A stretch of DNA of 16,109 bases from CAZKBP01 sp964551015 (GTDB taxonomy: Bacteria > Bacteroidota > Bacteroidia > Cytophagales > Microscillaceae), in NCBI GenBank assembly GCA_964551015.1, contig CAZKBP010000066.1:1-16109 (forward strand). Reading direction: 5' to 3'. Below, piece by piece: positions 1-8,100 of the stretch (the first letter of the stretch is position 1; each line of letters opens with the position of its first letter). Below the pieces are notes generated by a model. The model was not told the DNA's origin. It made no database searches and was given only the letters and a program-made list of their open reading frames with translations. A program made the translations under genes and the position numbers.

Positions 1-2
1 GT

Positions 3-128
3 GACTTTCGAGATAATGAGGGAAGTTACCATATTCCGTTTTCCAAAAAGAGAATTCAACAAGGAGATTACACTGAGATATTTAGCAAGCTGTATAAATG
101 TGTGGGTCACTTCGTCAACATAATGTAG
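3..128 (+). CDS. 3' end of an unrecognised gene (5' truncated by window edge)
   Basis: An open frame runs from the window edge to a TAG stop at 126-128 and gives 41 residues ending in KCVGHFVNIM. Its composition is mixed and soluble-looking, with charged and aromatic residues spread evenly, which reads more like real protein than the alternative frame 1, which is open to TAA at 121-123. I do not recognise the family. No start is visible because the gene enters from the left. A structured non-coding region follows directly. It could be the tail of a transposase or of an ordinary cytoplasmic protein, and nothing here decides between them. Confidence 0.4.
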   Translation, partial: DFRDNEGSYHIPFSKKRIQQGDYTEIFSKLYKCVGHFVNIM

Positions 129-204
129 TGCTATGCCTCCACCTTGCTTTTTCCTGCGCATGGTGGCTCTCTTGATGCTGACTCACGGTAGTTGTAGTTC
201 TCTC

Positions 205-320
205 TGTTTGGGTGGGCACTCCCCGCGAAGCTTACCCACGAGCCTCGCTTTCAGGCCAGACTACTCCATAGCATCTCTGGCCTGTCCTCGCCTCCACTCG
301 CAGATCGGCTCGCGGGGATA
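205..320. other. Multi-stem inverted-repeat element
   Basis: Two perfect 9-bp inverted repeats are nested here. An outer stem pairs 220-228 (TCCCCGCGA) with 310-318 (TCGCGGGGA). An inner stem pairs 252-260 (CAGGCCAGA) with 276-284 (TCTGGCCTG), with a 15-base loop. A GTGGG/CCCAC pair (213-217 and 235-239) straddles the left outer arm and would compete with it. The short open frames across this stretch have no recognisable protein content. It may be a structured RNA, the end of a mobile element or a repetitive extragenic element. I cannot choose between these. Confidence 0.4.
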
Positions 321-332
321 GCATTCTGCATT

Positions 333-390
333 CCCAAAACCCATCTCTTTCCGCACTTTGATAAAGGGATGGGTTTTGGGAAGGGTTTTT
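333..390 (+). terminator. Strong hairpin followed by T tract, possible terminator
   Basis: Positions 333-350 pair with 363-380 over 18 base pairs with a single G-T wobble; the arms contain CCCAAAACCC and GGGTTTTGGG, and the loop is 12 bases. A run of five T follows at 386-390, so it could end plus-strand transcription coming from the partial gene at the left edge. The stem is longer than a typical intrinsic terminator, so it could instead be an element end or a structural repeat. Confidence 0.4.
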
Positions 391-455
391 GAGTTATTTT
401 GGAGGAGGAATGAAGGGGTACTGAAAACCCTCGATTTCTGGACACAATCCTGATT

Positions 456-527
456 TATACACTTATTTCGGGGTTTGTTTACACTTGGCCTTACAGATCT
501 GCTTACACTTCTTACACTTGGGCTTAC
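456..527. repeat. Iteron-like TTACACTT direct repeats
   Basis: TTACACTT occurs at 479-486, 503-510 and 512-519, and the related TATACACTT at 456-464. The two outer copies are longer: 479-494 and 512-527 match at 15 of 16 positions (TTACACTTGG, C or G, CTTAC) and are offset by 33 bp, about three helical turns. This resembles a protein-binding array such as an origin, centromere or operator. No replication gene is adjacent, so the role is open. Confidence 0.4.
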
Positions 528-806
528 GATTATTTACGGTTATCTATTTGTAGGAATTACAAGATATTGGCATTAACTGGCTCATTTTATTCTGGTAGAT
601 AATAGGATTCGTTCTATGAAATATTACTGATTGAAAATTTAGATGATTTTATTGATTACAAATATACACTCTTTGCTATTTAAAAGTAACTATTGCTCAA
701 AAAATAAATACATTAAAAAATTCTTGATAATAACTACCATTAAACATGGAGTTTAACTAAAAACTTGAGCTTTGATGTAAGTAGCTGTATTATCCGTAGG
801 CACTAT
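528..806. other. AT-rich non-coding stretch
   Basis: I see no gene with coding character, no RNA gene and no clear repeat in this AT-rich stretch. Stop codons are frequent in all frames. Confidence 0.5.
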
Positions 807-847
807 AAAACCCAGAAGGGCTATTCCAAAAATGAAACAGCCCTTCT
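807..847 (-). terminator. Intrinsic terminator of the small zinc-ribbon gene
   Basis: A perfect 9-bp stem pairs AGAAGGGCT (814-822) with AGCCCTTCT (839-847), with a 16-base loop. On the minus strand the stem is followed within three bases by TTTT (807-810). It starts two bases after the stop codon of the minus-strand gene 850-990, the expected place for its terminator. Confidence 0.7.
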
Positions 848-849
848 AA

Positions 850-990
850 TTACCCCACTTTGATCCATTTAGTACCATTGCATCGAGGACAGGGAGGGAG
901 TGTGTCAGAGTCATCATCGAGTCTGATTACTTCTCCACATTCAGCAGATTTGTAGAGACCTTTACCAGGTTTTTCGCCAGTTGTATACAT
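850..990 (-). CDS. Small zinc-ribbon-like protein (46 aa)
   Basis: A 46-residue protein starts with MYTTGEKPGKG and ends with LPPCPRCNGTKWIKVG. The layout (TGEKPGKG start, CG in the middle, LPPCPxC near the end) is that of a widespread family of tiny rubredoxin- or zinc-ribbon-like proteins of unknown function. Three cysteines are present (C18 of ECGE, and C34 and C37 of CPRC). In the usual layout two cysteines lie in the first knuckle, but here the motif reads KSAECGE, so the first ligand appears to be replaced by serine. A terminator hairpin follows directly. The gene lies downstream of, and on the same strand as, the 44-residue basic protein gene, and both diverge from the sigma-like/ImmA operon. 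The homology call rests on motif recognition only. Confidence 0.65.
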   Translation of the reverse strand: MYTTGEKPGKGLYKSAECGEVIRLDDDSDTLPPCPRCNGTKWIKVG

Positions 991-1033
991 AAGGTTAAAT
1001 TTGAATGATTGAAACTAGATTAGCATTAAATTT

Positions 1034-1168
1034 TTACTTTTTACGCTTTTTGGTCGGCCCGACTTTAACAGTTTCGGTGATAGTTGTTGCTGGTCTTCTT
1101 GTAGCTTCTTTTGTCGGTACAAATTTCCCTGTCCGTGCGTCTCTTACTCTTTTTGAACTTTTACTCAT
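1034..1168 (-). CDS. Small basic conserved protein (44 aa)
   Basis: A 44-residue, strongly basic protein begins MSKSSKRVRDARTGKFVPT and ends with KKRKK. The pattern RDARTGKFV followed by a TTITETV segment resembles very small proteins of unknown function found in many bacteria, sometimes misleadingly labelled multidrug transporter. It has no membrane segment, so it cannot be a transporter. It is probably cytoplasmic and could bind nucleic acid through its lysine/arginine-rich ends. It lies 43 bases upstream of the zinc-ribbon-like gene on the same strand and shares a divergent intergenic region with the sigma-like gene at 1286. The start is the only ATG in a suitable place. Confidence 0.6.
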   Translation of the reverse strand: MSKSSKRVRDARTGKFVPTKEATRRPATTITETVKVGPTKKRKK

Positions 1169-1285
1169 TTCAATAAAATTTTAATTAATAATTTATTGTC
1201 ATTAATCACTTAACCGACCTAATTAAAAATTCGTCATTAATGAAAAATAAAATTATCCAGTTAACTAAATCTTGAGGACAGAGAT
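1169..1285. promoter_or_regulatory. Divergent regulatory region with GTCATTAAT repeats
   Basis: This AT-rich spacer separates the two minus-strand microprotein genes from the plus-strand sigma-like operon and should hold both promoters. GTCATTAAT occurs twice in direct orientation (1198-1206 and 1233-1241, 35 bp apart), a plausible operator pair. GAGG at 1274-1277, 8 bases before the ATG at 1286, is a plausible ribosome binding site. I see no clean TAnnTTTG promoter element. Confidence 0.45.
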
Positions 1286-1864
1286 ATGGATAAGAATGAA
1301 GAAATACTAAAACGATTACATTCAATTCCAGACAAAGAGTGGGTCAATATCGTGGATTCGCTAACAAAATACGTCTACTTTAAGATCAATGGAAAAACCC
1401 TATTTGGCGCTCATTCGGAGCAAAACCTTGGAGTAGCTCCCATTGAATACTATGTTGATGAAGCAATTGCTAAATTATTTAGTCTAGAATGGAAATGGCA
1501 GTTCGAGAAATTTACTCTCCTTGAACAATTACAAAGAATTGTCGGAAGTATGGTCTCAACGAACGTCGAAAAGTTTAGGGCAAAAAAAATAATGGAGACT
1601 CCATTTGAAGGTACAGAATTAGTCAATCTAGCCAGAGAGGAAAATAATACTAACGATGATGAGCTTTATGATTTATTTAGAGAGGCACTCGATGAATGTA
1701 CCAAAGATGATGACGAGCTTCAACTTTACGTGATGGCATTCGATGAATGTAGTTCATTTGACGAAATGTCTAAGGAGTTAGGTTTTGATAAGAAAAAGTT
1801 ATACTCCATCCAACAGAAATTAACTAGGCGTGTGAAAAAATATTTTGAAATAAAAAAAAGCTAA
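1286..1864 (+). CDS. Sigma-70-family-like regulator (192 aa)
   Basis: The 192-residue protein has the plan of an extracytoplasmic-function-type sigma factor. Residues about 55-101 (DEAIAKLF, then LLEQLQRIVGSMV and NVEKFRAKK) resemble sigma region 2, which binds core RNA polymerase and the -10 element. Residues about 140-188 (FDEMSKELGFDKKKLYSI, then RRVKKYFE) resemble the region 4 helix-turn-helix. An acidic linker (about 117-143) joins them. It is the first gene of a tight operon: 4 bases separate it from the next gene, and an ImmA/IrrE-type peptidase follows. That context suggests a sigma-like factor controlled by proteolysis. Similarity is remote, so it may be a divergent regulator that no longer acts as a sigma factor. 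Confidence 0.6.
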   Translation: MDKNEEILKRLHSIPDKEWVNIVDSLTKYVYFKINGKTLFGAHSEQNLGVAPIEYYVDEAIAKLFSLEWKWQFEKFTLLEQLQRIVGSMVSTNVEKFRAKKIMETPFEGTELVNLAREENNTNDDELYDLFREALDECTKDDDELQLYVMAFDECSSFDEMSKELGFDKKKLYSIQQKLTRRVKKYFEIKKS

Positions 1865-1868
1865 CGAG

Positions 1869-2276
1869 ATGAAAAAAAAGCCTAATAAAATAGATGAATT
1901 CTTCAAGCTGTCAACCGAAGCTTTTGAATCAGATGATGATCTATTTTACCAAGATATGGGGATTTCAAAAAAAGAATATTTAACTACAAAACTTAAAATG
2001 ATTAAAAGATTAAAATTAAAATCTCAGGCTCAGTTAAATAAAAGTAAAAATGAGGAACTCCTCGAGAGAGCAACTCAAAAGGTTAAAAATATTATTGACT
2101 CGACTAATGACAATTTGAAAAAAAGTCTAGAAAGTCTAATCTTAGAAAAATCACCACAATTTCAATTCAGAAACATTGCAAAGTTAGATGAGAACGATTT
2201 AAAAGAACTGCTTATTGATTTAAATATACTTAACGTTATCGATGATCTAGATAAATTGGAAAACGATGATAAATAA
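1869..2276 (+). CDS. Hypothetical charged helical protein (135 aa)
   Basis: The 135-residue protein is very rich in lysine, aspartate, glutamate and leucine. It has no cysteine, no signal peptide and no membrane segment. The middle (about 35-90) looks helical and may form a coiled coil; the C-terminus is acidic (ENDDK). I recognise no family. It sits 4 bases after the sigma-like gene and overlaps the peptidase gene by 11 bases, so the three are almost certainly translated together. By analogy with ImmA/ImmR systems, it could be the substrate or inhibitor that links the sigma-like protein to the peptidase. That is inference from gene order only. Confidence 0.65.
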   Translation: MKKKPNKIDEFFKLSTEAFESDDDLFYQDMGISKKEYLTTKLKMIKRLKLKSQAQLNKSKNEELLERATQKVKNIIDSTNDNLKKSLESLILEKSPQFQFRNIAKLDENDLKELLIDLNILNVIDDLDKLENDDK

Positions 2277-3039
2277 AGGAGCAATCGTAGCGAATAAGTT
2301 AATTGAAGAGTTTGGGATTGAAAAACCTGATGACTTCTCTGTAGAGGAAATAATACATGCTAGAAATATTATTCTGGAAGAAAAACCTATTGCAAATGCT
2401 GATGGAAGAATTGTCTTTGGGCAGCAAAGAACTAAAATTTCAATTAATTCAAATATAAAATATACAGGCAGAAGAAAATTTACTTTGGCTCACGAACTAG
2501 GACACTACGAATTACACCATAACGTGAATTCTCATTTAGATGATAATGCTCTTACCTTGGATTATTTCAAAAATGGCGGACAAGAATATGAGGCTAATCA
2601 ATTTGCTGCTGAATTATTGATGCCTAGGAAAATGTTCCAAAATTTTGTTGTTGTTAGAAAATTTTCTCCTCAATTATTAAGAGATATCTCTGAAAATTTT
2701 CAGACAAGTATTACATCGGCTGCTTTTAGATTTTTGGAACTGGGTAATTATCCAATATTTTTATTCTATAGTAAAGATTCCAAGCTGATTTACTGGAAAA
2801 ACTCGCACAATTACTATCGAAAAGTCAAGGATATCACAAAGCTCAGTCCTCCGTCTGACTCTGTTGCAATGGAATTTTTTAGAGATGGTAAGATTTACGG
2901 AAAAAAGGAGTCAACTCAAGAAATTGAAAAATCAACATGGTTTGAAACAAGTGACTATGACTCCACTGATTTGTATTATGAGTATGCCATAGTAACAAAG
3001 GACTACAACACTGTACTGAGTGTCGTGTGGGAAGATTAA
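2266..3039 (+). CDS. ImmA/IrrE family metallo-endopeptidase (257 aa)
   Basis: Residues 74-84 (LAHELGHYELHH region) hold the HExxH zinc motif (H76, E77, H80), and residues 107-120 (YEANQFAAELLMP) form the second conserved block, in which E109 is the likely third ligand. This is the diagnostic pattern of the ImmA/IrrE (DUF955) family. Known members cleave repressor proteins, for example ImmA cutting ImmR in ICEBs1 and IrrE acting on DdrO. The C-terminal half (about 150-257) is not recognised and may sense a signal. Cytoplasmic; no signal peptide. It is the third gene of an operon whose first gene resembles a sigma factor and whose second is a charged small protein, either of which may be its target. 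The peptidase call is strong, the target is unknown. Confidence 0.9.
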   Translation: MINKGAIVANKLIEEFGIEKPDDFSVEEIIHARNIILEEKPIANADGRIVFGQQRTKISINSNIKYTGRRKFTLAHELGHYELHHNVNSHLDDNALTLDYFKNGGQEYEANQFAAELLMPRKMFQNFVVVRKFSPQLLRDISENFQTSITSAAFRFLELGNYPIFLFYSKDSKLIYWKNSHNYYRKVKDITKLSPPSDSVAMEFFRDGKIYGKKESTQEIEKSTWFETSDYDSTDLYYEYAIVTKDYNTVLSVVWED

Positions 3040-3062
3040 TACCGAATATTTCCGTTTATCGC

Positions 3063-3962
3063 CTACTCAATCACCCCACTTTTGACTTTTTCAACAAAAT
3101 CTAGGGAAACGTCTAAGAATTCCGCAATTTCTTCCAGAGAATATTTATCTTTTTGTAAAGCTCTCTGAATACTCTCAACTTTAGTTTCCAGTGAACCTTG
3201 CTCTTTAACATCGGCTAAAATAGCTTCTTCAATGCCCATATTTTTTCTTGTTTGAATGATGGTAGATAATTTTTGCTCATAGGCGACCCTGTTGGTCTCC
3301 TCCTTAAAACTAACATAATAGCGGATAAATTGAAAGATTCGCCGGATTTTTTCGCTGGAATAACCTGCTTCCAAGAGCTGCTTGGTGAGCTGGAATTTCC
3401 ATTCCAATTGTGCTGCATCGGCCTCGGCTCCCTTCTGCAAAGCCTGGTGAGCCGTGAGCATCACCAGCGAAAAGGGATTGCCCTTGATCTCCAGTTCCCG
3501 GGCTTCTTTGCTAAGTAATTTGTAAGTGTTGAAACGAAAGTTTAGCTCCGTGCCCAAGAACTCATACTCATAACGCTCGGGCTGGAAATCTGGTTTCTTG
3601 TCAGTGTAGATCACCAGCGCGGTTACGTTTTGCTGGTAGCGATGGCGGATGCGGATAAAATAATCAAACATCCGCTCGGCAAAGTTTTGATCCTCATAGC
3701 CCTGCACTTCCACATGCACGAGACACCATTTTTCCCCTCCGCTTCGCGTAAAGACTTTGACCAGTTTGTCTACTTTGCGTTTTTGCTCAGACATTTCCCG
3801 ACTGATTTGCTCCAGCTCTTTGTCCAGGAACTCAAAGGGCTTGGCAAAGTCTACTTCCTTCTGGGCAAATTCGGGGAAAAAATAATGCAGGAAATCCTCA
3901 AAAAGGTCTTCTAAGATTCCTTTCCAGAGGGTGTCTTTGGATATTTGAATGGGCATAGGCAC
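3063..3962 (-). CDS. Rpn family PD-(D/E)XK nuclease (299 aa)
   Basis: The protein belongs to the Rpn/YhgA-like family (recombination-promoting nuclease, formerly labelled putative transposase). The core is visible: D65 in KVDKLVKVF, then LVHVEVQG with E85 and Q87 as the ExQ part of the catalytic motif, then the conserved ERMFDYFIRIRHRY stretch. The C-terminal third (about 190-299) is helical and charged, as in the family. At 299 residues it is full length. Family members studied in E. coli are Mg-dependent DNA endonucleases that increase RecA-independent recombination. It converges on the ImmA operon with a 23-base gap and is more G+C rich than that operon. The second codon-pair Met (MPMP) is an alternative start. 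Confidence 0.85.
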   Translation of the reverse strand: MPMPIQISKDTLWKGILEDLFEDFLHYFFPEFAQKEVDFAKPFEFLDKELEQISREMSEQKRKVDKLVKVFTRSGGEKWCLVHVEVQGYEDQNFAERMFDYFIRIRHRYQQNVTALVIYTDKKPDFQPERYEYEFLGTELNFRFNTYKLLSKEARELEIKGNPFSLVMLTAHQALQKGAEADAAQLEWKFQLTKQLLEAGYSSEKIRRIFQFIRYYVSFKEETNRVAYEQKLSTIIQTRKNMGIEEAILADVKEQGSLETKVESIQRALQKDKYSLEEIAEFLDVSLDFVEKVKSGVIE

Positions 3963-4139
3963 TTGTTCTTGGGTTGAAAGCGAAGCTAGGGATTTTCGGG
4001 GAAGAATAGGAAAATTCGGGTGATTTCCCTTCTCCTTTCTCCCTGCCTCAGATATGATTCAAGCCCAGAACCCAATGGCCTGTTCAATGGCCCTTTGTGC
4101 AAATGAGCATCGATACCTTATCAGCGTCATCCTTCTTGG

Positions 4140-4209
4140 TAATTCCCCGTAATTCTTAATAATTCTCCATAATTCTCCGTAATTCTTGATAATTCTCCTT
4201 AATTCTGGG
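4140..4209. repeat. Seven tandem 10-bp repeats (TAATTCTCCN)
   Basis: Seven units of exactly 10 bp follow each other without a gap: TAATTCCCCG, TAATTCTTAA, TAATTCTCCA, TAATTCTCCG, TAATTCTTGA, TAATTCTCCT and TAATTCTGGG. TAATTC is invariant and the last four bases vary. A 10-bp period places every copy on the same face of the helix, as in a cooperative protein-binding array or a curved or unwinding element. Confidence 0.9.
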
Positions 4210-4333
4210 TCGAGATGTATAGAAAAGCAACCAAAAAGGTCTGATTGAGAGCCAAAAGCACCAAAAATTTCGCTTTATTGGCCTGAATTAGCCCGTTTGG
4301 GGAGGCAAACGAACGAAAAATCATCGAAATATT

Positions 4334-4449
4334 GATAAAAAAGTAATGGATTCCGATAAAATAACAATGAATTCCGATAAAAAAGCAATGAATTCCGATA
4401 AAATAACAATGAATTCCGATAAAAAAGCGATGGATTCCGATAAAATAAC
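4334..4449. repeat. Five and a half tandem 21-bp iterons
   Basis: Units of 21 bp begin at 4334, 4355, 4376, 4397, 4418 and 4439 (the last is partial). Each starts GATAAAA and the five full ones end GATTCC or AATTCC. Units alternate between a form with AAAAAAG and one with AAAATAAC, giving a 42-bp higher-order period. 21 bp is two helical turns, the classic size for plasmid iterons. Open frames on the minus strand through this array encode LFYRNSL or FLSEFIV heptads. These are a by-product of the 21-bp (7-codon) period and not a protein. Confidence 0.9.
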
Positions 4450-4503
4450 GAGGCCTCTCCTACCCTTTTTTGAGTGAGTGATTTCCAGCCGATCAAGCCT
4501 GGC

Positions 4504-4571
4504 ATTCACTCCTTATTCATAGTAATTCACCGCCATTCACTAATAATTCATCGCCATTCACCAGAATTCAC
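4504..4571. repeat. Seven helically phased ATTCAC/ATTCAT hexamers
   Basis: ATTCAC or ATTCAT starts at 4504, 4515, 4525, 4535, 4546, 4556 and 4566, with spacings of 11, 10, 10, 11, 10 and 10 bp, mean about 10.3 bp. A longer repeat is embedded: TAATTCACCGCCATTCAC at 4523-4540 and TAATTCATCGCCATTCAC at 4544-4561, differing at one base, offset 21 bp. It shares the ATTC core with the two arrays to its left. Confidence 0.85.
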
Positions 4572-5127
4572 CCGTTTTTCACAAGAAGTCACAAAGGCTG
4601 ATTCATAAAAACGAGCTTTCACCGTGATTGGAGCGTCCTTTTCCCTGTTATACCATTCATTTTGGCGAAAGTGCAAACGGATAGACACGAAAGCCTTTGC
4701 GTTTCCTGAGAAAAAGCGATCTATTTCCTCGTTTCATTTCCCTTTTGTTCTCAATGGCCTATCCGATTGCCCGAATCACCAAGACTACTTCGCGAAAAGA
4801 CCACACCTTTTGAAAAAAGATCTCTTCATTTCCCAAAAAGCACTCAGAAAGTTTTGCTAAGTCCTTGCCTGATCTGGCTGACTCACCAGCTATTCAGGAA
4901 CAAGCACAATCAAATACGATCAAATACCATCCAGCACAAGCTAATTTTAGCCAGCATTTACCCGATTCTCACGAGCTCTCCGAGCCTACCGCTTGGGTTG
5001 ATGCGTGATAGCTTGACCGCTCAGGCCAAAGACGCACGCCGATGGGTGATGACAGATAGCAACCGGGTGAGGATCGGTGATAATCCGTGGCGATCGGTGC
5101 TTACTGATGCCTGTTCTAGCCATTTAG

Positions 5128-8100
5128 CTAAAAAGGACAGGGCTTTTCGGGTGCTTGGAGCAGGATTTGATCTGCCAAACGGTCTACACCTTGGCTCAAA
5201 GAAGTATTAACATGATCTATAGCTTCAAAAGTGTAGACAAACTCCCTTTCCGACCCGGGAGGCATGCCGTATTCAGCGCAGAGACTGGCCCAGGTGCGGA
5301 CTTGCCGGGCATAGTACCGTCGAACCGACTTGCGCTCGGCGTCCTTGCCGACTTTGGCCTTCAGTTGGAAGAGGATCCCAGCGAGCTGTACGGCCTTGGT
5401 CTGGCTGATCTCCTCACCCGTTTTGTAAACGGCCTGATGATTGCGCCGCACGATGCCCCGGATCTTGCTCCCGGCCAGTCCCCGGGAACCCTGAAGCAGA
5501 AACTCGGCCTCCAGATCGGCCTGCACCCTTTCCCAGAAACGCAGGTCGTGGCGACCGCGAATATCGAGCTTTTCGGGTGGGAGGCACTCCCGGTTGTAGT
5601 GCAGGGAAAGCTTTTCCCAGCGATCCGCTAAGGTCTTGTTAGTGTGGAAGCTTTTTGCTTGGATGATTAATTTTAATCCTGCTTCCCCAGTAAAGCCCAG
5701 GCGGGCAAAACGACGGAGGTGGGCAAAGGCGAATTTGGCTTTTTCTAAATGAGTCGGGCTGAGCCCCTCGATGCCGGGTACCTGAGTGAGATTCCACTGG
5801 CCTTCCAGCCAGCCTTTGAGCCGGGGGTTCTTGCCCACTTCGCACCAGGAGACGGCCAGCCTCCTGCGCTGGACGGGGCAAGCGAGGTAGGCGATTACTT
5901 CGGCCTCGATCCGGGCACGCTCAGCGCGGGCTTGCTCTTGGGCACTTTGCATTTGTCCCTCGGTCCGGGAGCTGATGGCCAGCATTTCTACCGTGGCCTC
6001 GGGATAGTAAGCCTCGGCACTTCCGCCTTGGATTTCCCGCTGCCAGGCGCGGTGCATCAGGTAGAGTTCGTTGACCCGGAGTTTGCCCCCTGCTTCGTAG
6101 AGTACGTTCACGGCTTCGGTGTGCCGACCGCGTATCAGGCTCACCCGTGGGAGGGGTGGCTCCTCCCCTACTGGCCAGGCTCCCTGCCAAATCTGGGCGG
6201 TGCGTTGCCAGCGGATTCGCTCGTGCACGTAGGCAGCCTGCGCCGAGTCGGTGGTTCTTCGCTTTTCTTCCTCTCCTTCACCGCGGCATAAAATAATGAA
6301 CTCCCTCAGGGCTTCCCGGTTTCGGATTCGGTTTTGGAATTGCTCGGCCAGATAGGGATTAAAGCCTGCCCCGTTTTCGGCGTAGACCATCCAAGCCTGG
6401 CCAGTTACTTCGATATCAATGCCCGTGGCGATCTTTTCGGTACAGAGCAATACGTCCACTGTTTCGGGCAATTGCCCGCTTTGCATCAAGGCCTGGTGAA
6501 TCTCGTTTTCTTCTTTTTGGCTTTCCTGATTATAAATGGCCTCTACCCGCAGCCCCGGGTGCATCTGGCTCAGGCAGCGACGGAGCTTCTCGATCTCGGG
6601 CTTGCTGTTGAGCAGGGCGATGACTTGGGTACGTGGCTCGCGTATTTTTTGTTGGTGGATAGCTTCCAGCAGGGCTTTACTAAGCTTTTGCTTTGTTCTG
6701 AGAATACGCACGGGCGCGGAGCTTCCGCTCTTTTCTACCCGCAGCGGTTGCCAGCTTTCCCAGCCAATCTGGAAGGGGGTGGCACTCATCACCAGCCCCC
6801 GGTGGGCGGTCTGGAGGCTCCGCCAGACCTCGGAGACCTGAGCCTGGCGGAAGCCCACGCCGTTGATCAGTTCGTGTTGCTCGTCCACGATCAGGTTATA
6901 GCGATCCAGGCCGTGGTACTTGCGGAGTGCCTCAGTGAGCTTGGCGACGTGGTCGTAGTTGCAGATGAGCAGGGGCGTTTTCTCGTGAACCTTGTGCACG
7001 AAATGCTCGTGGAAGGTGCTGGAAATAAAATAGGGTACGCCGTGCTTCTCGCCCTTTTGGATGGCGATGTCATTGAGGGGTACGGCCAGAATGGTGGGTA
7101 TCTGATCTTGGGCAAACCAGGCGCGGGCGAGCTGCTCGATGCAAAAGGTGGTTTTGCCCGTACCGGTGGGAGCTTGAAGCAGGCAGCGGGGATGCCGCAG
7201 GAGGGCTTGTAGGAAAGCGGGTGGAAGATCGGAAAGGTACTGGCCTGCCTGCAATTGGAAAGTATTTCCAGAGAGCGTAGCAGCTCCTAGCGTCGGGTTG
7301 AGCGGGCGCGTCAGTGCCTTTTCTAAATCCCCATCCCATCCATATAATCCTAAATAATCGCAAAGGTCATTGGCCTCGGGCTTGGGCTCGTGCTTCTCTG
7401 CTTGCTGGGTCAGTTTGGGAAGGATCACCCGACGGCAGCCGTAGCGTTCGCCCAGTCGGCGGGAAGCTTGCAGGCCAGCGTAGTCGGTATCGTAGAGCAC
7501 GATCAGGTCAGAAACCCGCAGGCCCTTGGCTTGGAGCTTCTTTTGGATATAATCAGGAATACGCCCCTGCTCGGCTCCCAGCGTGAAGGCGGAGTAACCC
7601 TGGACTTTGAGGGCCAGGTAATCGGCCTCACCCCCGCAGAGGTAAACGGGCTGGCCGGAGTCCAGCTCCTCTAATCCTAAACTATAGACGTAATCGGGTT
7701 CCAGGGCACGGGCGGGCGCCAGGTTGGGCAAGTAGACGGTCTTGTGGGGGGCGTAGCTGCGGAGGGCGGGCTTGGGTTGGTAGAGTTTGTAGGCTTTTCC
7801 GGGGCTGATCTCGTAGGCAAAGCAAAACTGCAAGCCCGGCCATTCTTTTTCCCAGCTTTCGCCCGTGGCCTGACGGGTGTAGCGCAGGCGAAAGGAATCC
7901 AGGGCCTGAATGTTTTCGCGCTCCAAGAGTGCGGCATCAATCTGTCCTTTTTCCCACCAGAAGGCCAGCTCGGCGGGGCTGAAGTCCCGGAATTGGATCG
8001 AGACGAGCTCTTTGTGGATTTCGCTCTGTTTCTTCTGAGGAGCGGCCTTCTTCCGTTTGGGCTTCCCTCCTGCCCTGCGCTTGGAGTTTGGTGTGAGGTT

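Larger units (their letters stand above)
3963..5127. other. Repeat-rich non-coding region, candidate replication origin
   Basis: Over 1.1 kb lies between the nuclease gene start and the stop of the primase/helicase gene. It contains no convincing gene. It holds three different phased direct-repeat arrays (annotated separately), a direct repeat CAATGGCC at 4073-4080 and 4085-4092, and AT-rich segments. Clusters of short direct repeats next to a gene for primase/helicase and near parAB are the normal anatomy of an iteron-type plasmid origin. 4573-5127 holds only weak GGTGAT/GATCGGTG quasi-repeats (about 5040-5100). Origin function is inference. Confidence 0.5.

Noticed and set aside
133..445. 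Short frames on both strands after the partial left gene
   Set aside because: They lie across strong inverted repeats and give compositionally odd peptides.
4275..4509. Minus-strand frames encoding LFYRNSL and FLSEFIV heptad repeats
   Set aside because: The heptads are forced by a 21-bp DNA repeat, occur in two frames at once, and lack any other protein signal. The DNA array is the better explanation.
4140..4571. CRISPR array
   Set aside because: Units are 10, 21 and about 10 bp and contiguous, with no unique spacers of 25-40 bp and no cas genes.
4624..5210. Plus-strand frames of 78 and 147 codons in the candidate origin
   Set aside because: There is no recognisable domain or ribosome binding site, the composition looks random, and the second runs into the 3' end of the primase/helicase gene.
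5749..7212. Long plus-strand open frames (up to 292 codons) opposite the primase/helicase gene
   Set aside because: They are antisense to a gene with clear Toprim and helicase motifs. Long antisense frames are expected in G+C-rich coding DNA and their translations show no motifs.
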